NCBI GenBank assembly: GCA_018398765.1
Contig: JAHBMJ010001639.1
Span: 1 to 27,994, forward strand
DNA from: Chromera velia
Taxonomy: Eukaryota; Sar; Chromeraceae
Direction: 5' to 3'
DNA length: 27,994 nucleotides
A program made the translations under genes and the position numbers. This document shows positions 1 through 9,048 of this stretch, piece after piece. The notes beneath the pieces are model-generated. The model was not told the DNA's origin. It was given only the letters and a program-made list of their open reading frames with translations, and did no database searches. The first letter of the stretch is position 1; each line of letters opens with the position of its first letter.

Positions 1-26
1 CCCCCCCCCCCCCCCCCCCCCCCCCC
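1..26. repeat. Poly-C run at window edge
   Basis: The first 26 bases are all C. In the frame of the downstream gene they would encode proline. Such runs are prone to length error, so the frame upstream of the window cannot be trusted from here. Confidence 0.9.
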
Positions 27-3000
27 AGCCAGTCCCCTGCCCCTCCCCATCCCCAAACTATACCCCCCTACTACTTCCCCCCCTATGGCCCATCTCCACT
101 CCCCCCGGGTGCCTCACCCTCCCCGGGAGGTCCTTGGGGTCTTCCCCACGACCCCCCTTTCCCCCACATGCATCTTCCTACAGTGTGGGGGAAGCACCCT
201 CATCAGCATCCACAGCAGGGGAGCCCCTGGGGTCCTCCTCCTGCTGGGGATTCGGGGGCCGCGTCTCTTCGACAGCAGTGGGGGGCGCCTGTTGGTGCCT
301 CTGGATCTTCCTCCTCGCCGGTCCTCCCTCATCAGCAGCCTGCTCCTCCTCCTCATGGCATTGCCCTGATCGAGAAATCAGGAGATTCCTCCTCCTCCAC
401 AAACAAAGGCACAGCAGCAGCAGCAGCAGCAGGGGAGGATCACAAGAAGCAGCAGCAAACCAGCAAAGAAGGGGCAAAGCTGCCCGAAGGAGGAGAGACC
501 AGGCAGGGGCAGCCTCGTCTCTCTCTTCCTGTTCCTGTTCTTGCCCCCTTCGGCTCCTCCCCCCCTCAGCAGCAGCAGACCGCACGGGGGGGACAGGGGG
601 GAGAACTGACAATGGCCCCGAGGGGGGAGGAACGCCCGCCAAGAGATGCTGCTCATGTTCCCCAGCCCTCTTCCTCCTCCGGTGCACCTCCTCCTCAGCC
701 ATCGTCTTCCTCCTCTTCCTCTGCTCAGATTCCTCCTCAAAACCCTGGAGGAGCGCCTAACGGGGCATCCCCACTTCCTTCTCACCCCCTCAAGGAGGGA
801 GGGGCCTCCATGCCCCCCCCCTGGGCAGGGGGTCCTCCTCCTGGTGCGTATGATTACGGCTTCCCTCCTCCGTTCGCATACGCCCCTGGGGGGATGCCAT
901 ATGGGTATTACCCTTGGCCGAAGCGGTTGGTGAAACGCAAAAGCCCATCACCTCCCCCTGGGGACGAGACGGGAGGAACAGCCGACGGAGACAGGGATAA
1001 AGGAACCCAAAGGAAAAGGGAAAGGCCAACAGCAGCAGACCCAAATCAGCAGCAGCAGGTGCCTTCTGCGGCTGCTGCCAACGCGGGAGGTACACCGATA
1101 CCCTCTGCCGCTCCCGGAGGCATGCCGTGGCCCCGCCCAATGAGTCCCACAAATATTCTCAATTCCTGGGGTTTTGCCTTCGGACCACCCCCAGGATATG
1201 GGGGGGCAAAGGCGCCTCCTCATCCTGTTCCATTGCCAGACGCCCCAGGAGCACCTGCCGACCCATTCCAGAGACAAGGCATTGACAGCAGGGGAAAGCA
1301 GGAAACAAAAAATTCAGCAAAGCAGGAGGCTTCAGACCAACCTCCTCCTGTGCAGCCTGGAGGAGGCTTTCCTGTACCGTCCGGTGGTTTCATGGGGCAA
1401 ACGGGGGTAAAGGCTCCTCCTTCTGGGGGGGAGATGGGGACGGGCACACTACAGGTGCCTTCGCAGCCTTCCGCACTCGCTTTGCCCATGCCGCCAATGT
1501 CTGCGGCCCCGAATGGGAATGCGGGTGGGGGAGCTGTGGGGGGGCATGGGGGCACGACTTCAATGCCTGACACTGCTGCGTCAACTCCTTTAGGCCTCAC
1601 CCCTGCCGTCTCCCCCTCCGGAGGGAAGAGACTGCCTGCTGCAGATCGAGGAGAGGGGCCTAAGGGGGAGCTGCGGAATCTGGAGAAGGAGGTGAGTGCC
1701 TCGATTACACAACTCACACCCGCTCCCCCCGAGCAGCCCTTCACCGCTCTGGCCGCTGAAGCTGCCGCTATGGCTGCGACCTCCAAATCTTCCCCCTTCA
1801 TGGACGCTGCCGGGGAGGCAACTCTCTGCACTCTGTTGGGGATCACCCCCGACACCGCAGCAGCAGCAGCAGCAGAAAAGACAGGAGGGATGAAAGAAAC
1901 AGGGGGGGGGATGGGGATGCAGACTAGGAGTAGCAACAACAACAACAACAACAACAGTTCGAAGCTCCAAGCAGATCCCAGTGGTCCCCCCGGCTCCTTC
2001 AATCCCCAAGCGGTCGCCAAGACGGGGGGGGGAAATCCTCCACCGATGATGCACCCCTCTGGGTTTTCTCCTACTTGTCCGCCGTTCCCTCATAACCATC
2101 TGCTGTGTGTGTCTCAACCGGGGTCTTCTTCTTCAGCCTCGTCTCTCCAGCCCCAGCAAGAAGAAGCAAAAACAGACAACAAGACACAGCAGCAGCTGAT
2201 GCCCCCACCATCCTCTGTGCAACAACCGCACCCCCAGAGAGGTGCCTCCCCCCCCCCTCTCCCCCCTCCCTTCGACTGGGCCTCTCTTTTCGCAAGCGGC
2301 CCCCCCGGACACCCGTTGCCCTATGGAGCCCCCCCCGGGTTCCCCCCCTATTTTGTCGGGGGGTACTTCCCCCCAGACCCAACGGCAAAAGCCCCCCTCA
2401 ACCCCCCAACTGCCAAAGCATCCCAGCAGTCTCCTCCTCCAGCTTCCCACGATCAAAAGCAGCAACAGCAGAAAGCTGCCACTACGTCTTCTTCCTCCCC
2501 CCAACCACAGGCACAGACGAAGAAGGGCACGAACGTCTCACCCAATCCCCAACAGTACCCTCAACCTCGCAACAACTCCACGGCTTCCCCCCATCCGAAC
2601 GGTCCGGCTCCTTCGGCCTCCCCACCGCCCGGGGGAGATCCCGTCGCTGCAGCCCTGAAGAAATCCGTTGCTGAGAACGGTACTGCTGCATCACTTGCAA
2701 CCTCTCTATTCCCTCCGTTCCTTCACCCCCCTGCTTATCCTCCCGGAACGACGATTGTCCCCGGACCCGCGTCACCATCCACACTCCCCCCACAGAAAAT
2801 GCATGGGGCTGGGACGGGACCGAAAGGCACCGCCCCCGACGCTAATGCACGTCCTAACGGCCCCTTCCCCTCTCCTTTGGGTGGACATTCGAGTGACGCT
2901 GCAGCCCTCCAAGCGACAAACGGAGGCCCCACCGCCGCCCATCTCGGCTTCCCTTTTGCCCCCAACGGCTTTGCTGCTGCCGCTTCTGTTCCCTCAACCG

Positions 3001-3896
3001 CTGCCTCTGGGGGAACCCAACAGAGAGCCCCGAGGGGTGACCTCAATCCTCACACTCAAAATCATGGCCACGCACAGCAGGGGTCTCAGGCCCACACTGC
3101 CCCGATGGGGGGGATGCCTGTGCCTTTCCCTTCTTCCTATGCAGCCCAGTCGCGCAAAGGATATCCCCCCGAGAATTCCGTGATTGCAGGGGGGGGAGGC
3201 AGAAAAGTGCTCAAAATGCCACTGGCTGCTTCCGCTTCCAGCAGTGCAGCGAATGGGAAAACGACTTCGAGAAGGGTTGCGGGGGGGAATGGGAAAGGAC
3301 TCGCTGCCCAATCACTCGCACAGAATCCAACCCCAACCGGAGGTGAGAGAACTGGTCCTGCCGCATCCTCTTCCTCTTCCTCCACTGCTGCTGCTCCCAC
3401 TGCTGCAGCTTCATCTTCAACTCACCGTCTGCCGATGGGTGCACCCTGGTGGGGTCTCCCCCCCCCCACAGGGCTGCCTCCTCATCATCATGGGGCAGGC
3501 TCGTTTGCAGGGCACATGCATGGGGGGTTTATGGGAAATACAGCAGCGATGTCTGCTGCTCCCATGGCTGGCGTTGGGAGTGTCCCCCCGAGCAGACTGG
3601 GGGGGAGTGTCACAGCCTTGGCAGCAGGGGGGGGGACGGGCGGTGGCACGTTGGTGCCTTCGTCTGTTCCTTTACCGGGTGGTCAGTGGAGTGCTTGGGG
3701 GGGGGCGGGGGTTCCTCCTGGTTTGTCTGCCTCTTCCTCTTCTTCTTCTTCTTCTGCTGCTGCTGCTGCTGGGAATGAGGGAGGGGGGGCGGCGGTGGTT
3801 GATGCAGCTTCTTCTGGTCGGGGTCGCGGAAGGGGCAGAGGGAGGGGAGGGCGAGGGAGGGGTAGGGGAAGGGGAAGAGGGGGCTCGGCTAGCTGA
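3..3896 (+). CDS. Giant low-complexity Pro/Ser/Gly/Gln-rich protein with C-terminal RGG tail, 5' partial
   Basis: One frame is open from the left edge (first full codon at 3) to the TGA at 3894-3896, giving at least 1297 residues; the first ATG in the window, at 168, is probably internal because the residues before it have the same style. No folded domain is recognisable. There are Gln, Asn (near 1935-1956), Ser and Ala runs, and about eight aromatic Pro/Gly blocks (near 63-95, 842-920, 1150-1205, 2272-2380, 2705-2748, 2938-2976, 3113-3172, 3439-3537) rich in Y, F, W, PPG and PYG. The last 23 residues are almost pure Arg-Gly, the RG/RGG type known to bind RNA and to be arginine-methylated. 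An RNA-associated, condensate-forming role is inference. A donor-like GGTGAGTG near 1690 could mark an in-frame intron, but the frame does not require one. The coding call rests on the length and on the coherent repeats in this frame only. Confidence 0.7.
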   Translation, partial: PPPPPPPPSQSPAPPHPQTIPPYYFPPYGPSPLPPGASPSPGGPWGLPHDPPFPHMHLPTVWGKHPHQHPQQGSPWGPPPAGDSGAASLRQQWGAPVGASGSSSSPVLPHQQPAPPPHGIALIEKSGDSSSSTNKGTAAAAAAGEDHKKQQQTSKEGAKLPEGGETRQGQPRLSLPVPVLAPFGSSPPQQQQTARGGQGGELTMAPRGEERPPRDAAHVPQPSSSSGAPPPQPSSSSSSSAQIPPQNPGGAPNGASPLPSHPLKEGGASMPPPWAGGPPPGAYDYGFPPPFAYAPGGMPYGYYPWPKRLVKRKSPSPPPGDETGGTADGDRDKGTQRKRERPTAADPNQQQQVPSAAAANAGGTPIPSAAPGGMPWPRPMSPTNILNSWGFAFGPPPGYGGAKAPPHPVPLPDAPGAPADPFQRQGIDSRGKQETKNSAKQEASDQPPPVQPGGGFPVPSGGFMGQTGVKAPPSGGEMGTGTLQVPSQPSALALPMPPMSAAPNGNAGGGAVGGHGGTTSMPDTAASTPLGLTPAVSPSGGKRLPAADRGEGPKGELRNLEKEVSASITQLTPAPPEQPFTALAAEAAAMAATSKSSPFMDAAGEATLCTLLGITPDTAAAAAAEKTGGMKETGGGMGMQTRSSNNNNNNNSSKLQADPSGPPGSFNPQAVAKTGGGNPPPMMHPSGFSPTCPPFPHNHLLCVSQPGSSSSASSLQPQQEEAKTDNKTQQQLMPPPSSVQQPHPQRGASPPPLPPPFDWASLFASGPPGHPLPYGAPPGFPPYFVGGYFPPDPTAKAPLNPPTAKASQQSPPPASHDQKQQQQKAATTSSSSPQPQAQTKKGTNVSPNPQQYPQPRNNSTASPHPNGPAPSASPPPGGDPVAAALKKSVAENGTAASLATSLFPPFLHPPAYPPGTTIVPGPASPSTLPPQKMHGAGTGPKGTAPDANARPNGPFPSPLGGHSSDAAALQATNGGPTAAHLGFPFAPNGFAAAASVPSTAASGGTQQRAPRGDLNPHTQNHGHAQQGSQAHTAPMGGMPVPFPSSYAAQSRKGYPPENSVIAGGGGRKVLKMPLAASASSSAANGKTTSRRVAGGNGKGLAAQSLAQNPTPTGGERTGPAASSSSSSTAAAPTAAASSSTHRLPMGAPWWGLPPPTGLPPHHHGAGSFAGHMHGGFMGNTAAMSAAPMAGVGSVPPSRLGGSVTALAAGGGTGGGTLVPSSVPLPGGQWSAWGGAGVPPGLSASSSSSSSSAAAAAGNEGGGAAVVDAASSGRGRGRGRGRGGRGRGRGRGRGGSAS
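3819..3889 (+). other. G-rich tract with G-quadruplex potential encoding the RGG tail
   Basis: The plus strand carries many closely spaced runs of three to five G with one- to three-base loops, which fits the G-quadruplex consensus. It lies at the 3' end of the coding sequence and encodes the Arg-Gly tail, so the mRNA would carry the G-rich strand. Confidence 0.6.
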
Positions 3897-4396
3897 GCGT
3901 TCTTTCTCTATCTGTGTGTGTGCGGGAACGCAGACAGAAGAAGGGTTGACCGACCATTTTGGATGAGGGCGGGCACTTTCTTTGCGTGGTTTCTCTCTTT
4001 TTGTGTCGGCGTTCTCTCTCTGTACCCGATGCACGTGTGAGGGAGTTTGTTTAAATGAATGGGGGTTTCTTTCGGGGGGGCGGTGTGCTCCCTGTGTGTC
4101 AAAATTTTTTTTCTTCTTTCTCCTCGCTCTTTCTTGCGTCTTATCTTTTTTTCTACTGTTTGAAAACGACGCACCGTTCTTCAATCGAAGACCTTGCGCA
4201 TGCAGCTTTGGTGATCGATCATGAGAGAGAGAGACCCTTCTCTTCTGGTAACAGTGGGGTCGTCTGTCTGCATTCATTCAGTCATCCTGAGGATAGGATG
4301 ATGAGGGAGTGACTCGAAAAACACTCTTTGTTGTAGAAAAAGTGAAAGAAAGTGCCAAATGGTCTTCCATCGTCTTCTTGGATCGTGCTGTGATTT

Positions 4397-4397
4397 G

Positions 4398-4428
<31 letters not shown>

Positions 4429-4434
4429 GTCTGT
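4397..4434. repeat. (CTGT)n microsatellite
   Basis: About eight copies of CTGT in tandem, followed by a degenerate copy. Confidence 0.9.
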
Positions 4435-4877
4435 ATTTATTAATCACCACTTCACGATTTGTCTCTCACTGTCCGCCATCCACCCGGCCGTCTTTCTTTC
4501 CTTCCTTCCGCTTTCTTTCTTGGATTGACTGGATGGAATTCAATCTTTCTCTCTCAACGCCGCCCGAATCCTGTCAGGTCGGTGTGTCCATTGCACAAAA
4601 AGAAACGCCCAGGAAGGCAGAAGAAGAAGCATTTTTGTGTTTTTGTCTTCTTCTTTCTGTGTTTCCGGAAACTGTCGCCCCCTCTAATTCTCCCAGCCCC
4701 TCCTTTTCTTTTTTCTCTGTCGGGAATGGGAGGAGCACTGGCGCGCATCCTTGCCGAATGAGAAAAAAACACAAAGCCAAAGCGAACGGAAGGGGCAGGT
4801 GAAGAATGATGTCTAAAAGAAAGGAATCACAGCCGGAACTGGCAAAGAAAACTTGCTCTCTGTCCTTTTTCGGCGAA

Positions 4878-4879
<2 letters not shown>

Positions 4880-4919
<40 letters not shown>

Positions 4920-4945
4920 CGCTCGCTTGCTCGATCGATCGATCG
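4880..4945. repeat. (TC)n followed by GCTC/GATC repeats
   Basis: About 18 TC dinucleotides pass into CGCTCGCTCGC and then a GATC tetranucleotide run, forming a compound microsatellite. Confidence 0.9.
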
Positions 4946-5133
4946 TTCCACTGTGGCAGAAAGGATGACGGATGCATGGATGGATTGATCGAGGGAGCGA
5001 GGAAGCGAGGCAAACAATACAGAGAGAGAGGGCTTGAGGACGGGCAAAAGAGAACTCCCTCTTTCGAACAGCGTCTTCTGTTATGAGGGAGTTAGTAGAG
5101 ACAAAACGAGAAGAAAAAGAAAACATGACAGAC

Positions 5134-5160
5134 TGGACGGACGGACGGACGGACGGACGG
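5134..5160. repeat. (GGAC)n microsatellite
   Basis: Six or more perfect copies of the GGAC tetranucleotide. Confidence 0.9.
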
Positions 5161-5442
5161 CCGCGTCTGTTGAACTGATCGGGGATGCGATGAGGGAAGA
5201 AAATGAATGTCAGATGAAGGATCTTTATTTGTTGTGGTAGGGGGTCGGCAATTTGGTACTCTTCTTTTCTGTCTTTCTTTCCCCTTTCAGGTGACTTTAC
5301 TTTGTGAAATTGTTGGCTGTGTTCTTAAAATGAACGGCATTTGTATGTTTTATTTATCGCCGTTGCAATCCTTTTTGTTCATGTCGATTTCTGTATTTTT
5401 GTTTTGCCACGCGCTTTCTCTCTGAAACAAAAACAGAGAGAT

Positions 5443-5468
5443 GGAGAGAGAGAGAGAGAGAGAGAGAC
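5443..5468. repeat. (GA)n microsatellite
   Basis: Uninterrupted GA dinucleotide run of about 12 copies. Confidence 0.9.
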
Positions 5469-5744
5469 GCCGTGATCGAAAAGCGCGTGTCGGATTTTCC
5501 TTCCTTCTTTTTTTTCCACCCATCTTCTCTCTGTGTGTGTGTCCTTGTCTTTATCACTTCGAGAAAGGAAAGCAAGAAAGAGACGTAAGCTGTTTGCTGG
5601 AAAGGAGATCAGAAGCAGTGGAAGGAAACCAGAATCGACAGACAACGGGTGAAGGAAGAGAGGCGATCGACTGTCGTCGGTCTCTCTCTTTGGCTGGTTG
5701 AGTGAGTGGGCAGGCACGCGCCTCTCCTCCCCGGCGGGTTAGAA

Positions 5745-5825
5745 AGAAGAGAAGAGAAGAGAAGAGAAGAGAAGACACCCGGTACGATCGTGGCCCCATT
5801 CCTCCCTCCCTCCCTCCCTCCCTCC
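5745..5825. repeat. (AAGAG)n and (CTCC)n microsatellites
   Basis: An AAGAG pentanucleotide run (about 5745-5774) is followed after a short spacer by a CTCC tetranucleotide run (about 5801-5825). Confidence 0.85.
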
Positions 5826-6037
5826 TGTCTCCCTCCGTCCTTCCTTGATTGACCCCATGCATCGATGCATCGATGGATGTGATGCGTTGCATGGGGGGGG
5901 GGTCTCCTGCTGAGGGACGGAGAGAAGACATGAAGAAGAGGACCGACCGTTCAAAAGGATGAAAGAAATAAGAGCAGGAAGAACTTCTACGGCATGCAGA
6001 ACATTTATTTAGACCGACTTTAACTCCCGGACAATCT

Positions 6038-6081
<44 letters not shown>
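6038..6081. repeat. (CA)n(GA)n compound microsatellite
   Basis: A CA run changes directly into a GA run of about 13 copies. Confidence 0.9.
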
Positions 6082-6084
<3 letters not shown>

Positions 6085-6263
6085 GAGAGATGGGATCGTC
6101 CCTTCTCTTCTCTTTCCCTTTTCACGAAGAAACAGAACATCAACCGGGCAGGCAAGCAGGCACCGATATGAGTCCATTGCTTCTGCAGGATGACAGCAAC
6201 ACAACAAGAAGAGGGAAGTTGGGGGGGAGCGGTTTTTTCCTGAATGGGAGGGAATTTATCTGG

Positions 6264-6294
6264 CCAGACAGACAGACAGACAGACAGACAGACA
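6264..6294. repeat. (GACA)n microsatellite
   Basis: Seven copies of GACA. The same unit recurs near 10697, 22818 and 24870. Confidence 0.9.
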
Positions 6295-6747
6295 CACGGC
6301 TCTCTGAATGGCCCGATCTGATCTGTCTACCTCTCTGCATGGTTATCTTTTTGTTGTGCGTGGAGGGGGGGCAAGATGATCCTCCTCTCCTCTCGTCTCT
6401 CTCTCTCTCTCTCTTGCACGGCCTGAAAGGTCGACTGAAGGAAGGAAGCGAGGAAGGAGGGAAGGGGGGAAAGAACGAAGGAGGGAAAAGAAGGCAGACG
6501 GGAGTGAGGAGCCCGACCCGTCCATGATTTGTTGGAGGGATGAGGTCGAGAACAACAGAAGAAGAGTGAGAGGAAGAGACGGTTTCTCTCAGTTTCTCTC
6601 AGTACCACCCGGTTGAGCGTCTGTCTGTGTGTCTGTCTGTGTGTGTCTTTTGGAGAGAGAGAGCACATCTGACCAACTTGGGTAGAAGAAAGGATGGGTG
6701 AAGAAAGAGGGGTGGCATGCGTGCATGCATGTATGTATGGGGTCGGG

Positions 6748-6781
6748 TTTTTCTTCTCTTCTCTTCTCTTCTCTTCTCTTG
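6748..6781. repeat. (TTCTC)n microsatellite
   Basis: Pentanucleotide run, reverse complement of the AAGAG-type repeat near 5745. It follows a TGCATGCATG palindrome cluster at about 6716-6740. Confidence 0.9.
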
Positions 6782-8210
6782 CACAGATGGAAAGGAGGGA
6801 AGGGACGGCTTTGATGACCGGCTGCGTCATGGCGCGAGAAGGAGGGAGCGCCTTGCAAGCAACTGGCTGATCATACTGATTCATACTGACAGAGACAGAC
6901 AAAGGCAGGCACCCGCAGGAGTTTGGGAGAGCCGCTATTTGATGGAGACCTGCAAAGGAAGTGAAAAGGCCCAACTCGGAAGGTGAGTGCGTCCGTCAGT
7001 GAGTGAGTGAGTTCAGTCACATGGGAAAGACTAGGGAAACAAGTAGAGGTTCATCGGAACGGGGGAGGGCACAATGGAGGGCCGGTGGGGAGCGCCGCTA
7101 GCGTAGGCTTTGCGTGCGACTCTCTGCTTACCTCTCGTGATTGATTGGCTCGGCAGGGTCTGTCTGCAAGGAGGGAGGGTCTGCCACCCCCCGAACTGCT
7201 TCCATTCCCTCCGTTCCACAAACGAAATGGCAGACATGCGGCGTCTGCTGACAGCAGTCAAACAGGAAGGTGGCAAATGGGTTGGCGTACAGAGACAAGA
7301 GAGGGCGTCGGGTGGGTGTGGGGGGGGAATTTGAGGTTTGGGTTCTTTTTTCAATCCGTTTGTATGAATGATGGACTCATGTGCATGTCTGTCGTGAGCA
7401 GAAAAGAGATGAAAAAAGAAAGCTAATGCAGGAGTGAATGAAGACGAAAGCGATGTGTGACCGGCAAGAACTTCCATGCATGTTAATTGCGTGTGTATGT
7501 GTCGGTCCATCTGCATGCATCGGCATTGGAAGGAATGGAGTTGTGTGAGACCGTCTTTGTGTTTGTGGTTGTTCGCTCCTCTTCTCCGAAATCTGCAAAC
7601 ATGCACCCCTGTCTTTCTTCAATCTCCCCTCGATCTCTTTTAACATCACCGGCATTTAATTCTTCCGTTCGACCGTCGCTGCATGCATGTGTGTCTCCGT
7701 ACATCGGACCGTGAGTGTGGCTGCATTCAAGTCGATCTCCTTTCTCTCTCAATGTTTCTCTTTCTTCCCGTCTGCGCTCTTCATGCCTCTTCTTGCCCTT
7801 GCATCTCGTCATACCGATATAAGCCGGTATCTTCCAATTGTGTCCATGCATGTAATTATAGCATGCTGATGCATGTTTATGCCGGTATGTGCAGCGTTGT
7901 TCTTCAGTAAGAACTAGAGTAAGAATCTGTAAGATTGTGATGAACAGAGAATTTTTAGGACTGTTACTGCACAATGCGAATACATGACCTCTTAAGTTAG
8001 AGTTGAGTCTTAAAAGCGTTTTCAAACATATATTTCATATTAGCTGGATTTTGCACTATGTAGCTTGCAGGCTAGCTTCTATAGGCTACCTTGTGGGTCT
8101 ACTGGGACGTCAATGCTAGAGGTCAATATCAAGTAATTGTAAAATATATATTCAAACCTAGATTCTACTTAATTCTATACTACTACTATAGAGTTGTTAA
8201 ATATCGCTCA

Positions 8211-8280
8211 GGATAAATACTGATAACTGTTATTTGGGGGTCAAATACCGAATTTAGGTATAACTTGAAGGTATTTATCC
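8211..8280. repeat. 10-bp perfect inverted repeat with 50-bp spacer
   Basis: GGATAAATAC at 8211-8220 is the exact reverse complement of GTATTTATCC at 8271-8280. A partial second copy of the right arm follows at once. It could be a small cruciform or part of an element end. Confidence 0.6.
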
Positions 8281-8847
8281 AGGTATTTATAATAAACTAT
8301 AATCAACTCTCGGGGAATTCAGGGCCAACCTAGGGGCCAACGAGTTAAACTGCCAGCAACGACCTGAAAGTGGGTGTGCTTTACGGAATTTGTTGTTCTA
8401 AAAAGTTCATGAAGGGCCTTGAAGGCTTATAAAAAACCAAAAAAACGGAGAGTTATCACCATGATTGGTGTATCACGGGCCTCACGGCTAGCCTCACGGC
8501 CATTGAAAAGAGTGTCAGAGCCACATACCGCCTAGTTAAACTTAATGGAGGCGACCTCTATATAAGATAAAATGATGACAGTGCTCCAAGGCACCACTAA
8601 ATCACTTAATCACTTAAAGAATTCTATATAACTCAATATTTATTGATTACTAGATTGATTTATTGATTACTTTACCTAGATCTTTGCAATCCTAGTTACA
8701 CTGTTACAACCATTGACCGTTTAAAAATAAGTAAGTCTAGGTTCGAAACTTCGAGTTTCAAGATGAATATTACATGTATAGGGCCTTTTTAAACATGGAG
8801 CTTAGTTGCTACATGATGAAGCCCTAGTGAAAGGCAAATCGGCGTAG

Positions 8848-9048
8848 AGAGGCACTAAGCCAGACCAACGCGAGAGCGACAAAACACAAAGGCACCAACG
8901 TACAGCGGCACCGTGCACCGCGCAGTACGAGCGAAGAAGTGAGCGAATTAAATGCATGGAAAGCGATACACATCTGATTGAATTAAGCCCGGCCGTACAA
9001 AAAGCATGCAGAGAAATGAAACCACAGTTGATTGAAGTAGATCATTGA
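8848..9048 (+). CDS. Short open frame without recognised homology, possibly a remnant
   Basis: A frame of 66 sense codons runs from just after a TAG (8845-8847) to TGA at 9046-9048. Its only internal start is the ATG at 8956, which would give a 30-residue peptide. The frame has a protein-like amino acid mix (for example THLIELSPAVQKACREM) rather than the repeat-driven composition of other frames in the intergenic DNA. It sits in the AT-rich island but is itself richer in GC. It may be a fragment of a decayed element, an exon of an unseen gene, or chance. Confidence 0.15.
   Translation, partial: RGTKPDQRESDKTQRHQRTAAPCTAQYERRSERIKCMESDTHLIELSPAVQKACREMKPQLIEVDH

Larger units (their letters stand above)
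3897..7870. other. Intergenic region dominated by microsatellites
   Basis: No supported gene. The first few hundred bases are T-rich and probably include the 3' UTR of the RGG-protein gene. The rest is a patchwork of CT, GA, GACA, TGTC, GGAC, TTCTC and AAGAG repeats with interspersed TGCATG palindromes. Open frames here are Ser/Leu, Arg/Glu or Thr/Asp repeats created by the microsatellites, and none resembles a protein family I know. Donor-like sites (for example GGAAG|GTGAGTGCG near 6983) leave room for an unannotated non-coding transcript. Confidence 0.6.

Noticed and set aside
1684-1700. Strong donor GAG|GTGAGTGCC inside the RGG gene
   Set aside because: The frame continues open on both sides and no partner acceptor is needed; left as a caution only.
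1220-2020. Long minus-strand frame opposite the RGG-protein gene
   Set aside because: It mirrors the Pro/Gly-rich coding strand, giving Gly/Ala/Leu runs (repeat shadows), and has no recognisable motif.
3672-4277. Minus-strand frame overlapping the RGG gene's 3' end
   Set aside because: Its Arg/Ser/Pro content is the reverse of the RG-coding and T-rich 3' sequence.
4397-6781. Regularly spaced repeats as a possible CRISPR array
   Set aside because: These are plain microsatellites with no unique spacers between long repeats, in a eukaryotic setting.
7031-7606. 191-codon minus-strand frame
   Set aside because: No family resemblance; His/Thr/Ser-rich composition follows from TGCATG and TG-rich repeats.
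8725-8745. GGTTCGAAAC, resembling a tRNA B box
   Set aside because: No matching acceptor stem, A box or anticodon arm could be found upstream.
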